Source of the DNA: Sporosarcina sp. ANT_H38 | GTDB lineage: Bacteria > Bacillota > Bacilli > Bacillales_A > Planococcaceae | Reading direction: 5' to 3' | NCBI RefSeq assembly: GCF_008369195.1 | Contig: NZ_VOBC01000002.1 | Span: forward strand, 372,001 to 436,000 | Length of the DNA stretch: 64,000 bases | Part shown: in pieces, positions 1 to 9,702 of the stretch | Layout: each line of letters begins with the position of its first letter | How positions within the stretch are numbered: the stretch's first letter is position 1 | The notes under the pieces: generated by a model | What the model was told of the DNA's origin: nothing | Database searches by the model: none | Seen by the model: the letters and a program-made list of their open reading frames with translations, nothing else | Program-made: the position numbers and the translations under genes

Positions 1-461
1 AATGGATCCGTTTCAAGTTTGATATGGCGATCTGGATAGAGCGGTGTAAGTGCTGGGAAATGCACGCGTTCCCGTGCTACTTCTGGATTTTCTCCATTGA
101 CAGCTTCTACTTGCAGAAGACCGTAATAGCGTTCCGATTCTTTTGGCGGACGAACTTTACCACTTACTTTATCACCATTACGAAGATCGAATCGGCGAAT
201 TTGGGAAGCGGATATATAGATATCTTCGGAGCTTGGCGAATAGTTGATCGGACGAAGGAAGCCGTAACCCTCCGATTGGATGATTTCAAGGACACCTTCC
301 ATAAAGAAGAAGCCTTCTTGTTCAGCTCTTGATTTTAAAATGGCAAAAATAAGTTCTCTTTTAGTCAACTTGCTATAATAGGCAATTTTGTATTCTTTTG
401 CATGGGCATATAACTCTTTTAAAATCATATTCTCCAATGCTGATATCGTTAGTACTGTCAT
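1..461 (-). CDS. rho: Transcription termination factor Rho (N-terminal part, cut by window edge)
   Basis: This is the first 153 or so codons of the hexameric RNA helicase that terminates transcription; the rest lies beyond the left edge. The reverse-strand protein starts MTVLTISALENMILKEL, the Rho N-terminal helical domain. It continues through the cold-shock-like RNA-binding domain with the segments EGYGFLRP and YISASQIRRFDLRNGD and ends at DRHIKLETDP. Similarity to Bacillus Rho is very high. Rho followed upstream by glpX and murZ is the usual Bacillales order. The ATG is at 459-461; no strong ribosome binding site is visible. Confidence 0.96.
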   Translation of the reverse strand, partial: MTVLTISALENMILKELYAHAKEYKIAYYSKLTKRELIFAILKSRAEQEGFFFMEGVLEIIQSEGYGFLRPINYSPSSEDIYISASQIRRFDLRNGDKVSGKVRPPKESERYYGLLQVEAVNGENPEVARERVHFPALTPLYPDRHIKLETDP

Positions 462-894
462 CTTTTGGCACCACTCTTTAGGTTAATGGAATAAGGTGAA
501 ACTTCAATCAGAGTGAGGTGTTCCTCCCCAAACTTTTTTCTAAGGACCCTAGGCTAAGTGCCCCACGTTCTGCGGCAAATAAGGAGGGCTAAATTTCAAT
601 CCCTCCTACCTAAGTAACCGACATGGAGGCATGAACTATATTCCTCCGCATTGACTTTAACCTTTCGGGCTTTTACGGACGGTTGAACTCACTTCCGCTT
701 CTCGAAATTTCCAAAAGCTTTGATTGAGGGGTCTTACTGCCCGTTAATGCTGGATATATTTATGAGGTTAATCTAGGAAGGTATTTAACAATGCTATAAA
801 CTGAGGGCCCATTTATGATGAGGCCCCCCGAATATATGCAGGTACTTCCTGTACAAGCGAAGATGCCCGGTTTATGGCCGGGCGATGAGCTCCA
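462..894. other. rho/glpX intergenic region with one structured repeat copy
   Basis: This 433-bp stretch carries no convincing gene. Around 550-610 it holds, in reverse orientation, a copy of the hairpin repeat that recurs at 31.8-32.2 kb and 38.3 kb. The sign is AGGAGGG (582-588) pairing with CCCTCCT (601-607), next to a diverged second hairpin at 560-576 and the flank AGGCTAAGTG. This places the repeat in what should be the rho leader. The short 63-codon reading frame at 815-1003 is not credible. Confidence 0.6.
865..883 (-). terminator. Hairpin downstream of glpX
   Basis: GCCCGG (865-870) pairs with CCGGGC (878-883) across a 7-nt loop, just after the glpX stop. There is no good T tract on the reverse strand, so termination may be weak or Rho-assisted. 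Confidence 0.4.
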
Positions 895-1860
895 TCAGTC
901 TTGCATGACGAGCAGAGGTTTTTTATCCATGCTGTGTCGGCCTTCAACAAAACGAACTGTGCCCGACTTCGAACGCATGACTAAAGAGTGTGTCTCGCTG
1001 TAACCGCCTTTAAATTGTACGCCGCGAAGAAGTTCTCCGTCAGTTACGCCAGTTGCAGCGAATATCGCGTCGTCACCTTTGACAAGGTCATCCATGTAAA
1101 GCACTTTGTCGACGTCGATACCCATTTTGATGCAACGTTCACGTTCTTCGTCATTTGAAGGAACCAGTCTTCCCTGGATTTCGCCGCCAAGACATTTAAG
1201 ACCGACTGCAGCGATAACGCCTTCTGGTGCTCCGCCAAGTCCGAATAGAATGTCCACTCCGGTTTCATCAAAGGCAGTATTAATAGCTGCTGCAACATCA
1301 CCATCATTGATGAGCTTAATGCGTGCACCAGCAGCCCGAATTTCTTCGATGATAGCGGCATGTCGTTCTCTGTTAAGGACAGTTGCAACAATGTCACCGA
1401 TATCTTTGTTTTTAGCTTTAGCAACAGCCATGAGGTTTTCAGTCACGGACGCATCGATATCGATTTTGCCAACCGATTCACGGCCGACCGCAATTTTGTC
1501 CATATACATATCTGGCGCATTAAGAAGATTTCCTTTATCCGCAATAGCAATAACTGCAAGTGCGTTCCAGCCGCCTGCCGCGACAATATTTGTCCCTTCA
1601 AGCGGGTCAACAGCGACGTCCACTTCAGGACCATTTCCAGTCCCTAGCTTTTCACCAATATAAAGCATTGGCGCTTCGTCCATTTCCCCTTCGCCAATTA
1701 CGACAACCCCTTGCATCGGAATTGTATCGAATACCGTGCGCATTGCTGTTGTTGCAGCGTCATCCGCCTCATTTTTCAAACCGCGTCCCATCCAGCGTGA
1801 AGCTGATACTGCGGCTGCTTCTGTGACACGAACTAATTCCATCGATAAACTGCGTTCCAT
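895..1860 (-). CDS. glpX: Fructose-1,6-bisphosphatase class II
   Basis: This 321-residue enzyme hydrolyses fructose 1,6-bisphosphate to fructose 6-phosphate in gluconeogenesis, in the cytoplasm. The metal/phosphate motif [10 protein letters not shown] lies near residues 82-91, [10 protein letters not shown] near 57-66, and the C-terminal GRHS segment is present; length is normal for GlpX. The ATG at 1860 follows a strong AGGAGG site. It lies between murZ and rho as in B. subtilis. A TATGCTATAAT extended -10 element upstream suggests its own promoter. Confidence 0.96.
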   Translation of the reverse strand: MERSLSMELVRVTEAAAVSASRWMGRGLKNEADDAATTAMRTVFDTIPMQGVVVIGEGEMDEAPMLYIGEKLGTGNGPEVDVAVDPLEGTNIVAAGGWNALAVIAIADKGNLLNAPDMYMDKIAVGRESVGKIDIDASVTENLMAVAKAKNKDIGDIVATVLNRERHAAIIEEIRAAGARIKLINDGDVAAAINTAFDETGVDILFGLGGAPEGVIAAVGLKCLGGEIQGRLVPSNDEERERCIKMGIDVDKVLYMDDLVKGDDAIFAATGVTDGELLRGVQFKGGYSETHSLVMRSKSGTVRFVEGRHSMDKKPLLVMQD

Positions 1861-1912
1861 TTGTGTTCCTCCTGGTATACGGTTAGACCCGTAAGTTTTG
1901 CCACTCTAACTA

Positions 1913-1923
1913 ATTATAGCATA
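1913..1923 (-). promoter_or_regulatory. Extended -10 promoter for glpX
   Basis: The reverse strand reads TATGCTATAAT, a consensus sigma-A extended -10 element. It lies about 50 bp upstream of the glpX start, with no convincing -35 box. Confidence 0.5.
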
Positions 1924-1945
1924 ATAATTTCTAACGTTGGGACGT

Positions 1946-3223
1946 TCATTCGCCCACAATGGCTTCTTTCGAGACGGAAACTTTGCGGATATCCGCTCCA
2001 ATTCCTTGAAGTTTCTCGATGAGAGAACTATACCCGCGCTCGATATGTTGAATTTCTTGTACTTCCGTCACTCCATCGGCAATGAGCCCAGCAATAACGA
2101 GCGCGGCTCCTGCGCGAAGATCGGATGCTCGTACAGTTGCTGCTTGAAGTGGTGTTGGACCAGCTAAAATCGCCGAACGCCCTTCGACTCGTGCATCAGC
2201 ATTCATTCTTGTTAGCTCGTCGATTTGTTTAAATCTAGCTGAGTAAACCGTATCCGTAATGACTGAAGGTCCAGCTGCTTGCGTCAACAACACGGAAAAT
2301 GGTTGTTGAAGATCCGTCGGAAAACCAGGGTAGACCAGTGTTTTCACATCTACGGCTTGAAGATTTCTCGACTTCGGAATGAAGATCTGTTCTTCACCTT
2401 CAATAATATCAACGCCCATTTCACGAAGTTTCGCCGTAAGCGCCTCAACGTGGAATGGTATGACATTGTCGATTGTGATGCCATCGCCCACTGCTGCAGC
2501 CATAATCATGAAAGTGCCCGCTTCAATTCGATCGGGAATAATCGTGTGTCTTGTTCCATGGAGATTTTCCACTCCATCTATACGAATGACATTAGTTCCT
2601 GCGCCCTTAATTTTCGCACCCATATTGGACAGGAGTGTAGCGACGTCAATGATTTCAGGTTCTTTTGCTGCATTCTCGATTGTAGTACGACCTTTTGCAA
2701 GAACTGCAGCGAGCATGATGTTAATTGTTGCGCCAACACTGCTGACGTCCAAATAAATTTTTGCACCGCGCAATTCTTCAGCACGCAAATAAATCGCGCC
2801 GTGTTCATTGGTCACTTTTGCACCGAGCGCTTCAAAACCTTTGATGTGCTGATCGATTGGTCGTGGCCCCAGATGACAGCCACCTGGTAAACCGATGACC
2901 GCGTGCTTGAATCTGCCAAGCATCGCGCCCATCAAATAGTAGGATGCACGGAGTTTCTTTACGTTGCCATTCGGAAGTGGCATCGATATCATTTCGGTTG
3001 GATCAATTGTCATCGTTCCTTTATTAAATTCAACTTTCCCACCGATGTCTTCCAATAACGCCTGAAGGGTAACGACATCCGAAATTTCTGGCAGCCCTTC
3101 AATTGTAACGGGAGAACCAGCCAGGATAGAAGCAGGGATTAGTGCAACTGCACTGTTCTTAGCACCACTTACTTTAATTGACCCTTGTAACGGTTTGCCG
3201 CCTGTTATTTTATAAACGTCCAT
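1946..3223 (-). CDS. murZ: UDP-N-acetylglucosamine 1-carboxyvinyltransferase (second paralogue)
   Basis: This cytoplasmic enzyme transfers enolpyruvyl from PEP to UDP-GlcNAc, the first committed step of peptidoglycan synthesis. The 425-residue protein starts MDVYKITGG behind AAGGAG; an upstream in-frame ATG would add 17 unrelated residues and lacks that site. The substrate segment GAKNSAV (about 19-25) and the catalytic-cysteine loop [11 protein letters not shown] are intact. The position next to tal/fbaA identifies the MurZ/MurA2 type rather than MurAA. Confidence 0.94.
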   Translation of the reverse strand: MDVYKITGGKPLQGSIKVSGAKNSAVALIPASILAGSPVTIEGLPEISDVVTLQALLEDIGGKVEFNKGTMTIDPTEMISMPLPNGNVKKLRASYYLMGAMLGRFKHAVIGLPGGCHLGPRPIDQHIKGFEALGAKVTNEHGAIYLRAEELRGAKIYLDVSSVGATINIMLAAVLAKGRTTIENAAKEPEIIDVATLLSNMGAKIKGAGTNVIRIDGVENLHGTRHTIIPDRIEAGTFMIMAAAVGDGITIDNVIPFHVEALTAKLREMGVDIIEGEEQIFIPKSRNLQAVDVKTLVYPGFPTDLQQPFSVLLTQAAGPSVITDTVYSARFKQIDELTRMNADARVEGRSAILAGPTPLQAATVRASDLRAGAALVIAGLIADGVTEVQEIQHIERGYSSLIEKLQGIGADIRKVSVSKEAIVGE

Positions 3224-3242
3224 ATGACTCTCCTTCGATGCC

Positions 3243-3890
3243 TTACTTATTCTTTCTAGTTTCCCAGTCCGCAAGAAATGCTTCGATTCCTTTATCTGTA
3301 AGTGGATGCTTAAATAGCTGCGTCAACACATTGAAAGGTGTCGTTGCAATATCTGCACCACTAAGTGCTGCATCTGTAATGTGCTGCGGGCTGCGAATGG
3401 ATGCTGCAATAATTTCTGTTTTGATATTGTGGATTGAGAAGATGTCTGCAATTGTAGAGACCAATGCCATACCATCTTGTCCAATGTCATCGAGTCTGCC
3501 GAGGAATGGGGAAACATACGTCGCTCCCGCGCGAGCTGCAAGAAGTGCCTGATTTGCACTGAAGATAAGTGTGATGTTTGTTTTGATGCCTTCTTGTGAG
3601 AAGACCGAACAAGCTTTCAATCCTTCTGGTGTCATTGGCAATTTAACTGTAATATTTGGTGCAATTTCCGCCAATTCGCGTCCTTCTTTGATCATACCTT
3701 CTGCATCAAGTGAAATGACTTCCGCACTAACTGAACCAGGTACAAGTGCTGCAATTTCTCTCAATCTATCATGGAAAGGTACATCTTCTTTAGCGACAAG
3801 TGATGGGTTTGTTGTAACTCCTGATAGTATACCCCAACTATGTGCTTCTTTAATTTCTTCAAAATTTGCTGTATCGATGAAAAATTTCAT
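3243..3890 (-). CDS. tal: Transaldolase (small, FSA-like type)
   Basis: This 215-residue cytoplasmic enzyme belongs to the short transaldolase/fructose-6-phosphate aldolase family of the non-oxidative pentose phosphate pathway. It starts MKFFIDTAN and contains [17 protein letters not shown] and [19 protein letters not shown], with the Schiff-base lysine region intact. The start follows GGGGGAAC. It sits between fbaA and murZ as in B. subtilis (ywjH). Small family members differ between transaldolase and aldolase activity; transaldolase is favoured by orthology. Confidence 0.93.
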   Translation of the reverse strand: MKFFIDTANFEEIKEAHSWGILSGVTTNPSLVAKEDVPFHDRLREIAALVPGSVSAEVISLDAEGMIKEGRELAEIAPNITVKLPMTPEGLKACSVFSQEGIKTNITLIFSANQALLAARAGATYVSPFLGRLDDIGQDGMALVSTIADIFSIHNIKTEIIAASIRSPQHITDAALSGADIATTPFNVLTQLFKHPLTDKGIEAFLADWETRKNK

Positions 3891-3990
3891 GAATAAGTTC
3901 CCCCTAATTTGGATGTAGATCTGTATTGAAGACTTTATGGAAAGCTCTTTTCTTATCGCTTCAATCCTGCGAAAAAGCTCTCTTAAAAGA

Positions 3991-4021
3991 AGGAGAATAC
4001 ATCACTGCTGATGTTTCTCCT
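3991..4021 (-). terminator. Terminator after fbaA
   Basis: AGGAGAA..CATCA pairs with TGATG..TTCTCCT around a 4-nt loop, followed on the reverse strand by TCTTTT. Confidence 0.7.
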
Positions 4022-4042
4022 CTTTCTTTTCTTTAAGTATGA

Positions 4043-4900
4043 TTAAGCTTTTTGTGAACTGCCGAATTCGCGCATTTTACCGATAACCGTTAATTTGATG
4101 GCATCGCGCATTGGCGTCAAAAACTTACGTGGATCATAGGCTTCAGTGTCAGCCGCAAGTTTTTCACGGACAGCTTTTGTCCCTTGTATTTGATTTTCTG
4201 TATTAACATTAATTTTAGCCGTTCCGAATGAAATGGCTTTTTGAATATCTTTTGTCGGGATACCTGTTCCGCCATGCAAAACAAGCGGCAAGTCAGATTG
4301 ACTCGAAATTTCTTCCATTTCCTTGAAACCAAGGTTTGGCTCGCCTTTATATGGACCGTGGACTGATCCAAGTGCAGGTGCAAGACAGTCGATTGCTGTC
4401 TTATCAGCAAGCTCTTTACATTCTGCAGGATCTGCATAAATGACGCCTTCAGCAATAATATCGTCTTCCTGACCTCCAACGACTCCAAGTTCTGCTTCTA
4501 CAGAAACTCCTCGTTCGTGGGCATATTCTACAACACTTTTCGTAATTTCAATATTTTCCGCAAGTGGTTTCGACGAAGCATCGATCATAACAGAAGTGAA
4601 ACCTGCTTCAATCGCCTCTTTACATTTTTCGAAGCTTGAACCGTGATCCAGATGAATTGCGACAGGAACTGTGACTTGATAATCGTGCATTAGGCCCTTC
4701 ACTATGTTGACAACTGTAGTGAAACCTCCCATGTAACGTGCTGCACCTTCCGATACTCCAAGAATGACAGGAGACTGCTCTTCTTGGGCCGCTAGCAAAA
4801 TTGCTTGCGTATATTCAAGGTTGTTTATATTAAACTGACCTATAGCGTATCCTTCTTTTTTCCCTTTGATCATCATTTCTTTCATTGAAACCAGTGCCAT
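4043..4900 (-). CDS. fbaA: Fructose-bisphosphate aldolase, class II
   Basis: This 285-residue zinc-dependent aldolase interconverts fructose 1,6-bisphosphate with glyceraldehyde 3-phosphate and dihydroxyacetone phosphate. The metal ligands are visible in [27 protein letters not shown] and VLHGGTG. The start follows AAGGAGGAATTCGC. It has its own terminator and lies directly downstream of spo0F. Together with glpX and tal it makes this a small sugar-phosphate locus. Confidence 0.97.
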   Translation of the reverse strand: MALVSMKEMMIKGKKEGYAIGQFNINNLEYTQAILLAAQEEQSPVILGVSEGAARYMGGFTTVVNIVKGLMHDYQVTVPVAIHLDHGSSFEKCKEAIEAGFTSVMIDASSKPLAENIEITKSVVEYAHERGVSVEAELGVVGGQEDDIIAEGVIYADPAECKELADKTAIDCLAPALGSVHGPYKGEPNLGFKEMEEISSQSDLPLVLHGGTGIPTKDIQKAISFGTAKINVNTENQIQGTKAVREKLAADTEAYDPRKFLTPMRDAIKLTVIGKMREFGSSQKA

Positions 4901-4961
4901 GCGAATTCCTCCTTAGGATCTTGAAAAGAATAGTGTGATTAATATATACCACCAATATCAT

Positions 4962-4992
4962 AACAAAAACAGCCAGTGTTTACCACTGCCTG
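4962..4992 (-). terminator. Terminator after spo0F
   Basis: CAGCCAGTG (4970-4978) and CACTGCCTG (4984-4992) form a 9-bp stem with one mismatch. The reverse strand then reads TTTTTGTT. Confidence 0.7.
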
Positions 4993-4997
4993 CTTTC

Positions 4998-5357
4998 TTA
5001 GCTTTCAAAAATTGCGTTCACTGCGTCACGGACTTCATAAATATCAAATGGCTTAGTGAAATATTTCACGGCTCCAGTTTTCAGGGCATCTTCTGTTAAT
5101 TCAATTTCTCCATATGCCGTCATAATGATGACTGGAATCTCTGGCCAACCAATTTTCAATCTTTTTAGAACTTCCAGACCATCTAAGCCTGGCATCTTCA
5201 TATCTAACAGAACACAGCCTGGAATTTCTCGTTCCACCGCTTGAAGGGCTTCCATTCCATTTGCCGCGAGCGTTATTTTAAAACCTTCCCGGCGGAACAC
5301 TTCATCCAGCAATAGCCTGATCCCTTTTTGGTCGTCCACAATTAAAAGACTTTTCAA
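4998..5357 (-). CDS. spo0F: Sporulation phosphorelay response regulator Spo0F
   Basis: This 119-residue single-domain receiver passes phosphate from sporulation histidine kinases to Spo0B. The acidic pocket LIVDDQ (near 9-10), the phosphoacceptor in LLDMKMPG (near residue 52), the conserved threonine in IIMTAYGE and the lysine in FTKPFD are all present, and no output domain follows. It starts at TTG (5355-5357) behind GAGGGGG. Position next to fbaA and ywjG matches B. subtilis. It is a few residues shorter at the C-terminus than the B. subtilis protein. Confidence 0.95.
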   Translation of the reverse strand: MKSLLIVDDQKGIRLLLDEVFRREGFKITLAANGMEALQAVEREIPGCVLLDMKMPGLDGLEVLKRLKIGWPEIPVIIMTAYGEIELTEDALKTGAVKYFTKPFDIYEVRDAVNAIFES

Positions 5358-5402
5358 ATAATACCCCCTCTTCCTGAAACCCCAATGTTATATATCTAAT
5401 CT

Positions 5403-5443
5403 TATTTGACAAATATCATGGAAACCCTTCTTTTCTGTCAAAT
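5403..5443. promoter_or_regulatory. Inverted pair of putative Spo0A boxes between spo0F and ywjG
   Basis: ATTTGACA (5404-5411) and TGTCAAAT (5436-5443) are perfect 8-nt inverted repeats, 24 bp apart. Read on the appropriate strand, each gives TTTGTCAAA or CTGTCAAAT, close to the Spo0A-binding core TTTGTCRAA. The first lies about 46 bp before the spo0F start. Spo0A control of spo0F is known in B. subtilis. The TTGACA halves could alternatively be sigma-A -35 elements. Confidence 0.5.
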
Positions 5444-5452
5444 TATCCTATT

Positions 5453-5481
5453 TTGCTTTCCAAGCTCTCTCTTCTTATAAT
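5453..5481 (+). promoter_or_regulatory. Possible sigma-A promoter for ywjG
   Basis: TTGCTT, a 17-bp spacer and a consensus TATAAT (5476-5481) lie just before ywjG. The predicted start of transcription falls at or within the ribosome binding site, so the leader would be very short. Confidence 0.4.
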
Positions 5482-5499
5482 AAAGTGGGGGTGTTAATT

Positions 5500-6018
5500 T
5501 TGAAAATTTTGACGACACAAGTTGGCGGACTGCTTCAGCGTATTGCAGGAAATGGCGAAGAGTCAATTGAAGAGACAGCCCGTCTTCTCGCGCAGGCAAC
5601 CATTGGTGAAGGTCGGGTTATTATTGCGGGATTCGATGAAATGCAAGCAGTTATTGCAACTGCACTTCACGGTGCTGAACCGCTTAGTGGTGCCGTTCGT
5701 TTTGAGTTTGGGATGGACATTTCAACAGCCGACCGGATTTGGCTATTAACTAGATCTGCAACGGATGAGCCTGCACTGAAACTTGCACGACATCTTGCTG
5801 AACGCTTTATTCCTTTTGCAGCACTCGCTGCGGAAAAGCCGCACAATGATAATGAACTAAAAAATTTAGCCTATACATATATTTCAACCGGGCTTACACG
5901 CGGTTTGCTCCCTGGTGACCATGGTGAACGGATTGTTCAGCCACACGCTCTCAGTGCGTTATTTGTTTATGAAGCTGTGAAGATCGCACATGATGAGATG
6001 ATTTTAGACGAGGATTAA
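5500..6018 (+). CDS. ywjG: YwjG-like protein (DUF2529)
   Basis: This 172-residue soluble protein is conserved beside spo0F and pyrG in Bacillales; its function is not established. The TTG at 5500 is chosen because GGGGGTG sits 7 nt upstream; the upstream GTG codons fall inside that site. The protein starts MKILTTQVGGLL and has an alternating strand/helix pattern (VIIAGFDEMQAV, DRIWLLTRSATDEPALKLA) like sugar-isomerase (SIS) folds. That fold is a suggestion only. A strong terminator follows. Confidence 0.85.
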   Translation: MKILTTQVGGLLQRIAGNGEESIEETARLLAQATIGEGRVIIAGFDEMQAVIATALHGAEPLSGAVRFEFGMDISTADRIWLLTRSATDEPALKLARHLAERFIPFAALAAEKPHNDNELKNLAYTYISTGLTRGLLPGDHGERIVQPHALSALFVYEAVKIAHDEMILDED

Positions 6019-6024
6019 GGATAA

Positions 6025-6072
6025 GAAAAGGCTGTACATAAGTGGGGTTTCCCCGTTCATGTACAGCCTTTT
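6025..6072 (+). terminator. Terminator after ywjG
   Basis: AAAAGGCTGTACAT pairs with ATGTACAGCCTTTT around an inner GGGG/CCCC hairpin, followed by TTTTTT. It is symmetrical enough to stop pyrG transcripts as well. Confidence 0.9.
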
Positions 6073-6078
6073 TTGTAG

Positions 6079-6175
6079 CGATTGGTGAGTGATTTAGATA
6101 TGCTCGGTCACGCACCTGATATGATCGGTTTGATTACGGATATGCTCGGTCACTCACCTGATATGATCGGTTCAA
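6079..6175. repeat. 21-bp ATGATYGGTT repeat array, locus 1
   Basis: Units begin at 6079, 6100, 6121, 6142 and 6163, exactly 21 bp apart. Each carries a variant of ATGMTCGGTY (the first is CGATTGGTG), followed by about 11 variable bases. The array lies between the convergent 3' ends of ywjG and pyrG. The 74-codon frame read through it is a by-product of the 7-codon period. Confidence 0.85.
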
Positions 6176-6194
6176 TATTTCACAGCTCGAAAAC

Positions 6195-7951
<1,757 letters not shown>

Positions 7952-7955
7952 GTAA

Positions 7956-8519
7956 TTATTCCTTGATTTCGTCCTCGTCCTCTTCTTCATCTTCGTCTTC
8001 TTCATCAAGTTCAAGATCTGCATCATCTGGGATGATTTCAAGTTCATCATCTGGGTCAAGAAGATCTACTTCGATTTCAACAACATCATCATCTTCATCT
8101 TCGTCATCTTCGTCTTCGTCGTCTTCGTCGATTAATTCATCGAATTCTTCGTCGAACAACTCATCCTCGTCATCATCTTCAATGATGTCATCGTCTTCAA
8201 GCAACGCTTTTTTCTTTTTCTTTTTGCGTACTTTTACGACTGGAGCAGTTTCTACTTCGATTTGATCGACCGGATACCATTCGCGCAATCCCCAACGGTT
8301 ATCGTTGATAGCAAGGAATCTTCCGTCAATGTTCATGTCAGTATAGAATTGTTGCAGTTTTGTTCTCATAACTCGTTCAGTTATGCCATTAAGTTTACGA
8401 ATTGCGTCCATCAGCTGGAGCAATGTTAGCGGCTCTTTTCTTTCCGCCAAAACCGCATATGCGATGTCAATCATCGATTCTTCTATCAGTTGCTCTTTCG
8501 TCATTTCACGGATGTTCAA
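7956..8519 (-). CDS. rpoE: DNA-directed RNA polymerase delta subunit
   Basis: This 187-residue Firmicute-specific RNA polymerase subunit speeds core recycling and affects promoter selectivity. Residues 1-90 form the HARE-HTH domain (MTKEQLIEESMIDIAYAVL, NRWGLREWYPVDQ). A basic KVRKKKKKKA stretch follows, and then about 80 residues almost entirely Asp and Glu, as is typical. It has no terminator of its own; the pyrG attenuator lies immediately downstream. Confidence 0.97.
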   Translation of the reverse strand: MNIREMTKEQLIEESMIDIAYAVLAERKEPLTLLQLMDAIRKLNGITERVMRTKLQQFYTDMNIDGRFLAINDNRWGLREWYPVDQIEVETAPVVKVRKKKKKKALLEDDDIIEDDDEDELFDEEFDELIDEDDEDEDDEDEDDDVVEIEVDLLDPDDELEIIPDDADLELDEEDEDEEEDEDEIKE

Positions 8520-8585
8520 TTAACGCACGTCCTTTCTATAAAAACAAACATACTTATCATTATAAACAATGCAGTCCAAATTATG

Positions 8586-8750
8586 CTACATTCTTTTATT
8601 CTTTTTGGAGTGTTGAAGTTCTTTTACACAAATAAAGACCAAATAGACTCCAGAAAGTAAAAAAGGGATTGCACCTAATCCTTTATCATATAACAGAAAA
8701 ATGAGGGTGGCAAGGATGGCTATGATTAATATATGTATATACAGTTTCAC
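8586..8750 (-). CDS. Small two-helix membrane protein
   Basis: This 54-residue protein starts at GTG (8748-8750) behind GGAAGAGGTG; an ATG seven codons earlier overlaps that site. Two hydrophobic segments, YIHILIIAILATLIFLLY and GAIPFLLSGVYLVFICV, are followed by a basic tail (KELQHSKKNKRM). The family was not recognised. It lies upstream of rpoE in the same direction. Confidence 0.6.
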   Translation of the reverse strand: MKLYIHILIIAILATLIFLLYDKGLGAIPFLLSGVYLVFICVKELQHSKKNKRM

Positions 8751-8832
8751 GCCAGCACCTCTTCCATTCATTCTCTCTATTATACGTGATAATTACAACC
8801 GATATCCATTTTTTTAAAAAGTAAACGCATTA

Positions 8833-9566
8833 TGTCAGTTACTGGCACTGCACAGTGTATAGAAAGGTCCATGCCAAACAATTTTCAGAGAAAAAAGACA
8901 TAGTGTTTCCATTCAACCCGCTTCGGCTACCCCCAGTAAGGCGCCTTTGCTTGATTTATTTAGATAAAGTAATCTTTGTGGTATAGAGAAACACGTATTG
9001 TGACAGCGGGTGGGATTGCACATTGAATTGAAAAGTCTCTACCGAACAATTCCCAGAGAAAAAAGACATAGTGATTTCCTTCAATCCGCTTCGGCGCTTT
9101 GGGGATGCCTCTCGCCATAAGCCTGACAGCTTGGGCCTGCAGGAAGCAGGTCATGCAGTCGTTGCGACACGACGTCGCGAACTTAGACTGCCTTCCTTTG
9201 CCTGTCTTATGGCTTCGGCTACCCGGTGTCCAGTTGCTGGACATTAGTAAGGCGCCTTTGCTTGTTACATAGATAAAGTATTCTTTGTGGTATAGAGAAA
9301 CACGTATTGTGACAGCGGGTGGGATTGCACATTGAATAGAAAAGTCTCTACCGAACCATTTCCAGAGAAAAAGGACATAGTGATTCCATTCAACCCGCTT
9401 CGGCGCTTTGGGGATGCCTTTCGCCATAAGCCTGACAGCTTGGGCCTGCAGGAAGCAGGTCATGCAGTCGTTGCGACACGACGTCGCGAACTTAGACTGC
9501 CTTCCTTTGGCAGTCTTATGGCTTCGGCTACCCGGTGTCCAGTTGCTGGACACCAGTAAGGCGCCT
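8833..9566. repeat. Tandem 309-bp structured repeats (two full units and one deleted unit)
   Basis: AGATAAAGTA recurs at 8962 and 9271, and GCGCCTTTGC at 8941, 9252 and 9561, giving a period of 309-311 bp. Two full copies, with cores at 9093-9256 and 9402-9565, are over 90% alike. The first unit has lost its interior. Each core is closed by GGCGCTTT..AAGGCGCC and by GCCATAAG/CTTATGGC, enclosing the hairpins CCTGC-AGGAA-GCAGG and GCGAC-ACGAC-GTCGC; TGTCCAG-TTG-CTGGACA lies nearby. A 207-codon reverse frame through it is a repeat artefact. Confidence 0.85.
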
Positions 9567-9663
9567 TTGCTTGATTTATGCACATCATCATATGTTCATT
9601 TCATATGGGTATTGAACCCTTTAAAAGGGAAAAACCACGCTAAACCGAAGTTTGCATGATTTT

Positions 9664-9696
9664 AAGGTGTGCAGGGCAGGATTTAACTGCACACCG
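9664..9696 (-). terminator. Hairpin after icmF
   Basis: GGTGTGCAG (9666-9674) pairs perfectly with CTGCACACC (9687-9695). The reverse strand continues TTAAAATC, a weak T tract. Confidence 0.55.
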
Positions 9697-9702
9697 CCTT
9701 AA

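Noticed and set aside
1044..1424. Large overlapping frames inside glpX, murZ, fbaA, icmF, argS, topB and other genes
   Set aside because: They lie in other frames of well-supported genes, lack ribosome binding sites and match no family.
5358..5499. Sigma-H promoter for spo0F
   Set aside because: AGGAT and GAAG elements exist on the reverse strand, but their spacing is about four bases too short for the consensus.
8960..9583. A 207-codon reverse-strand frame with two nearly identical halves
   Set aside because: It runs exactly through the tandem 309-bp hairpin repeats, has no ribosome binding site and no recognisable domain; 309 is a multiple of three, which keeps the frame open.
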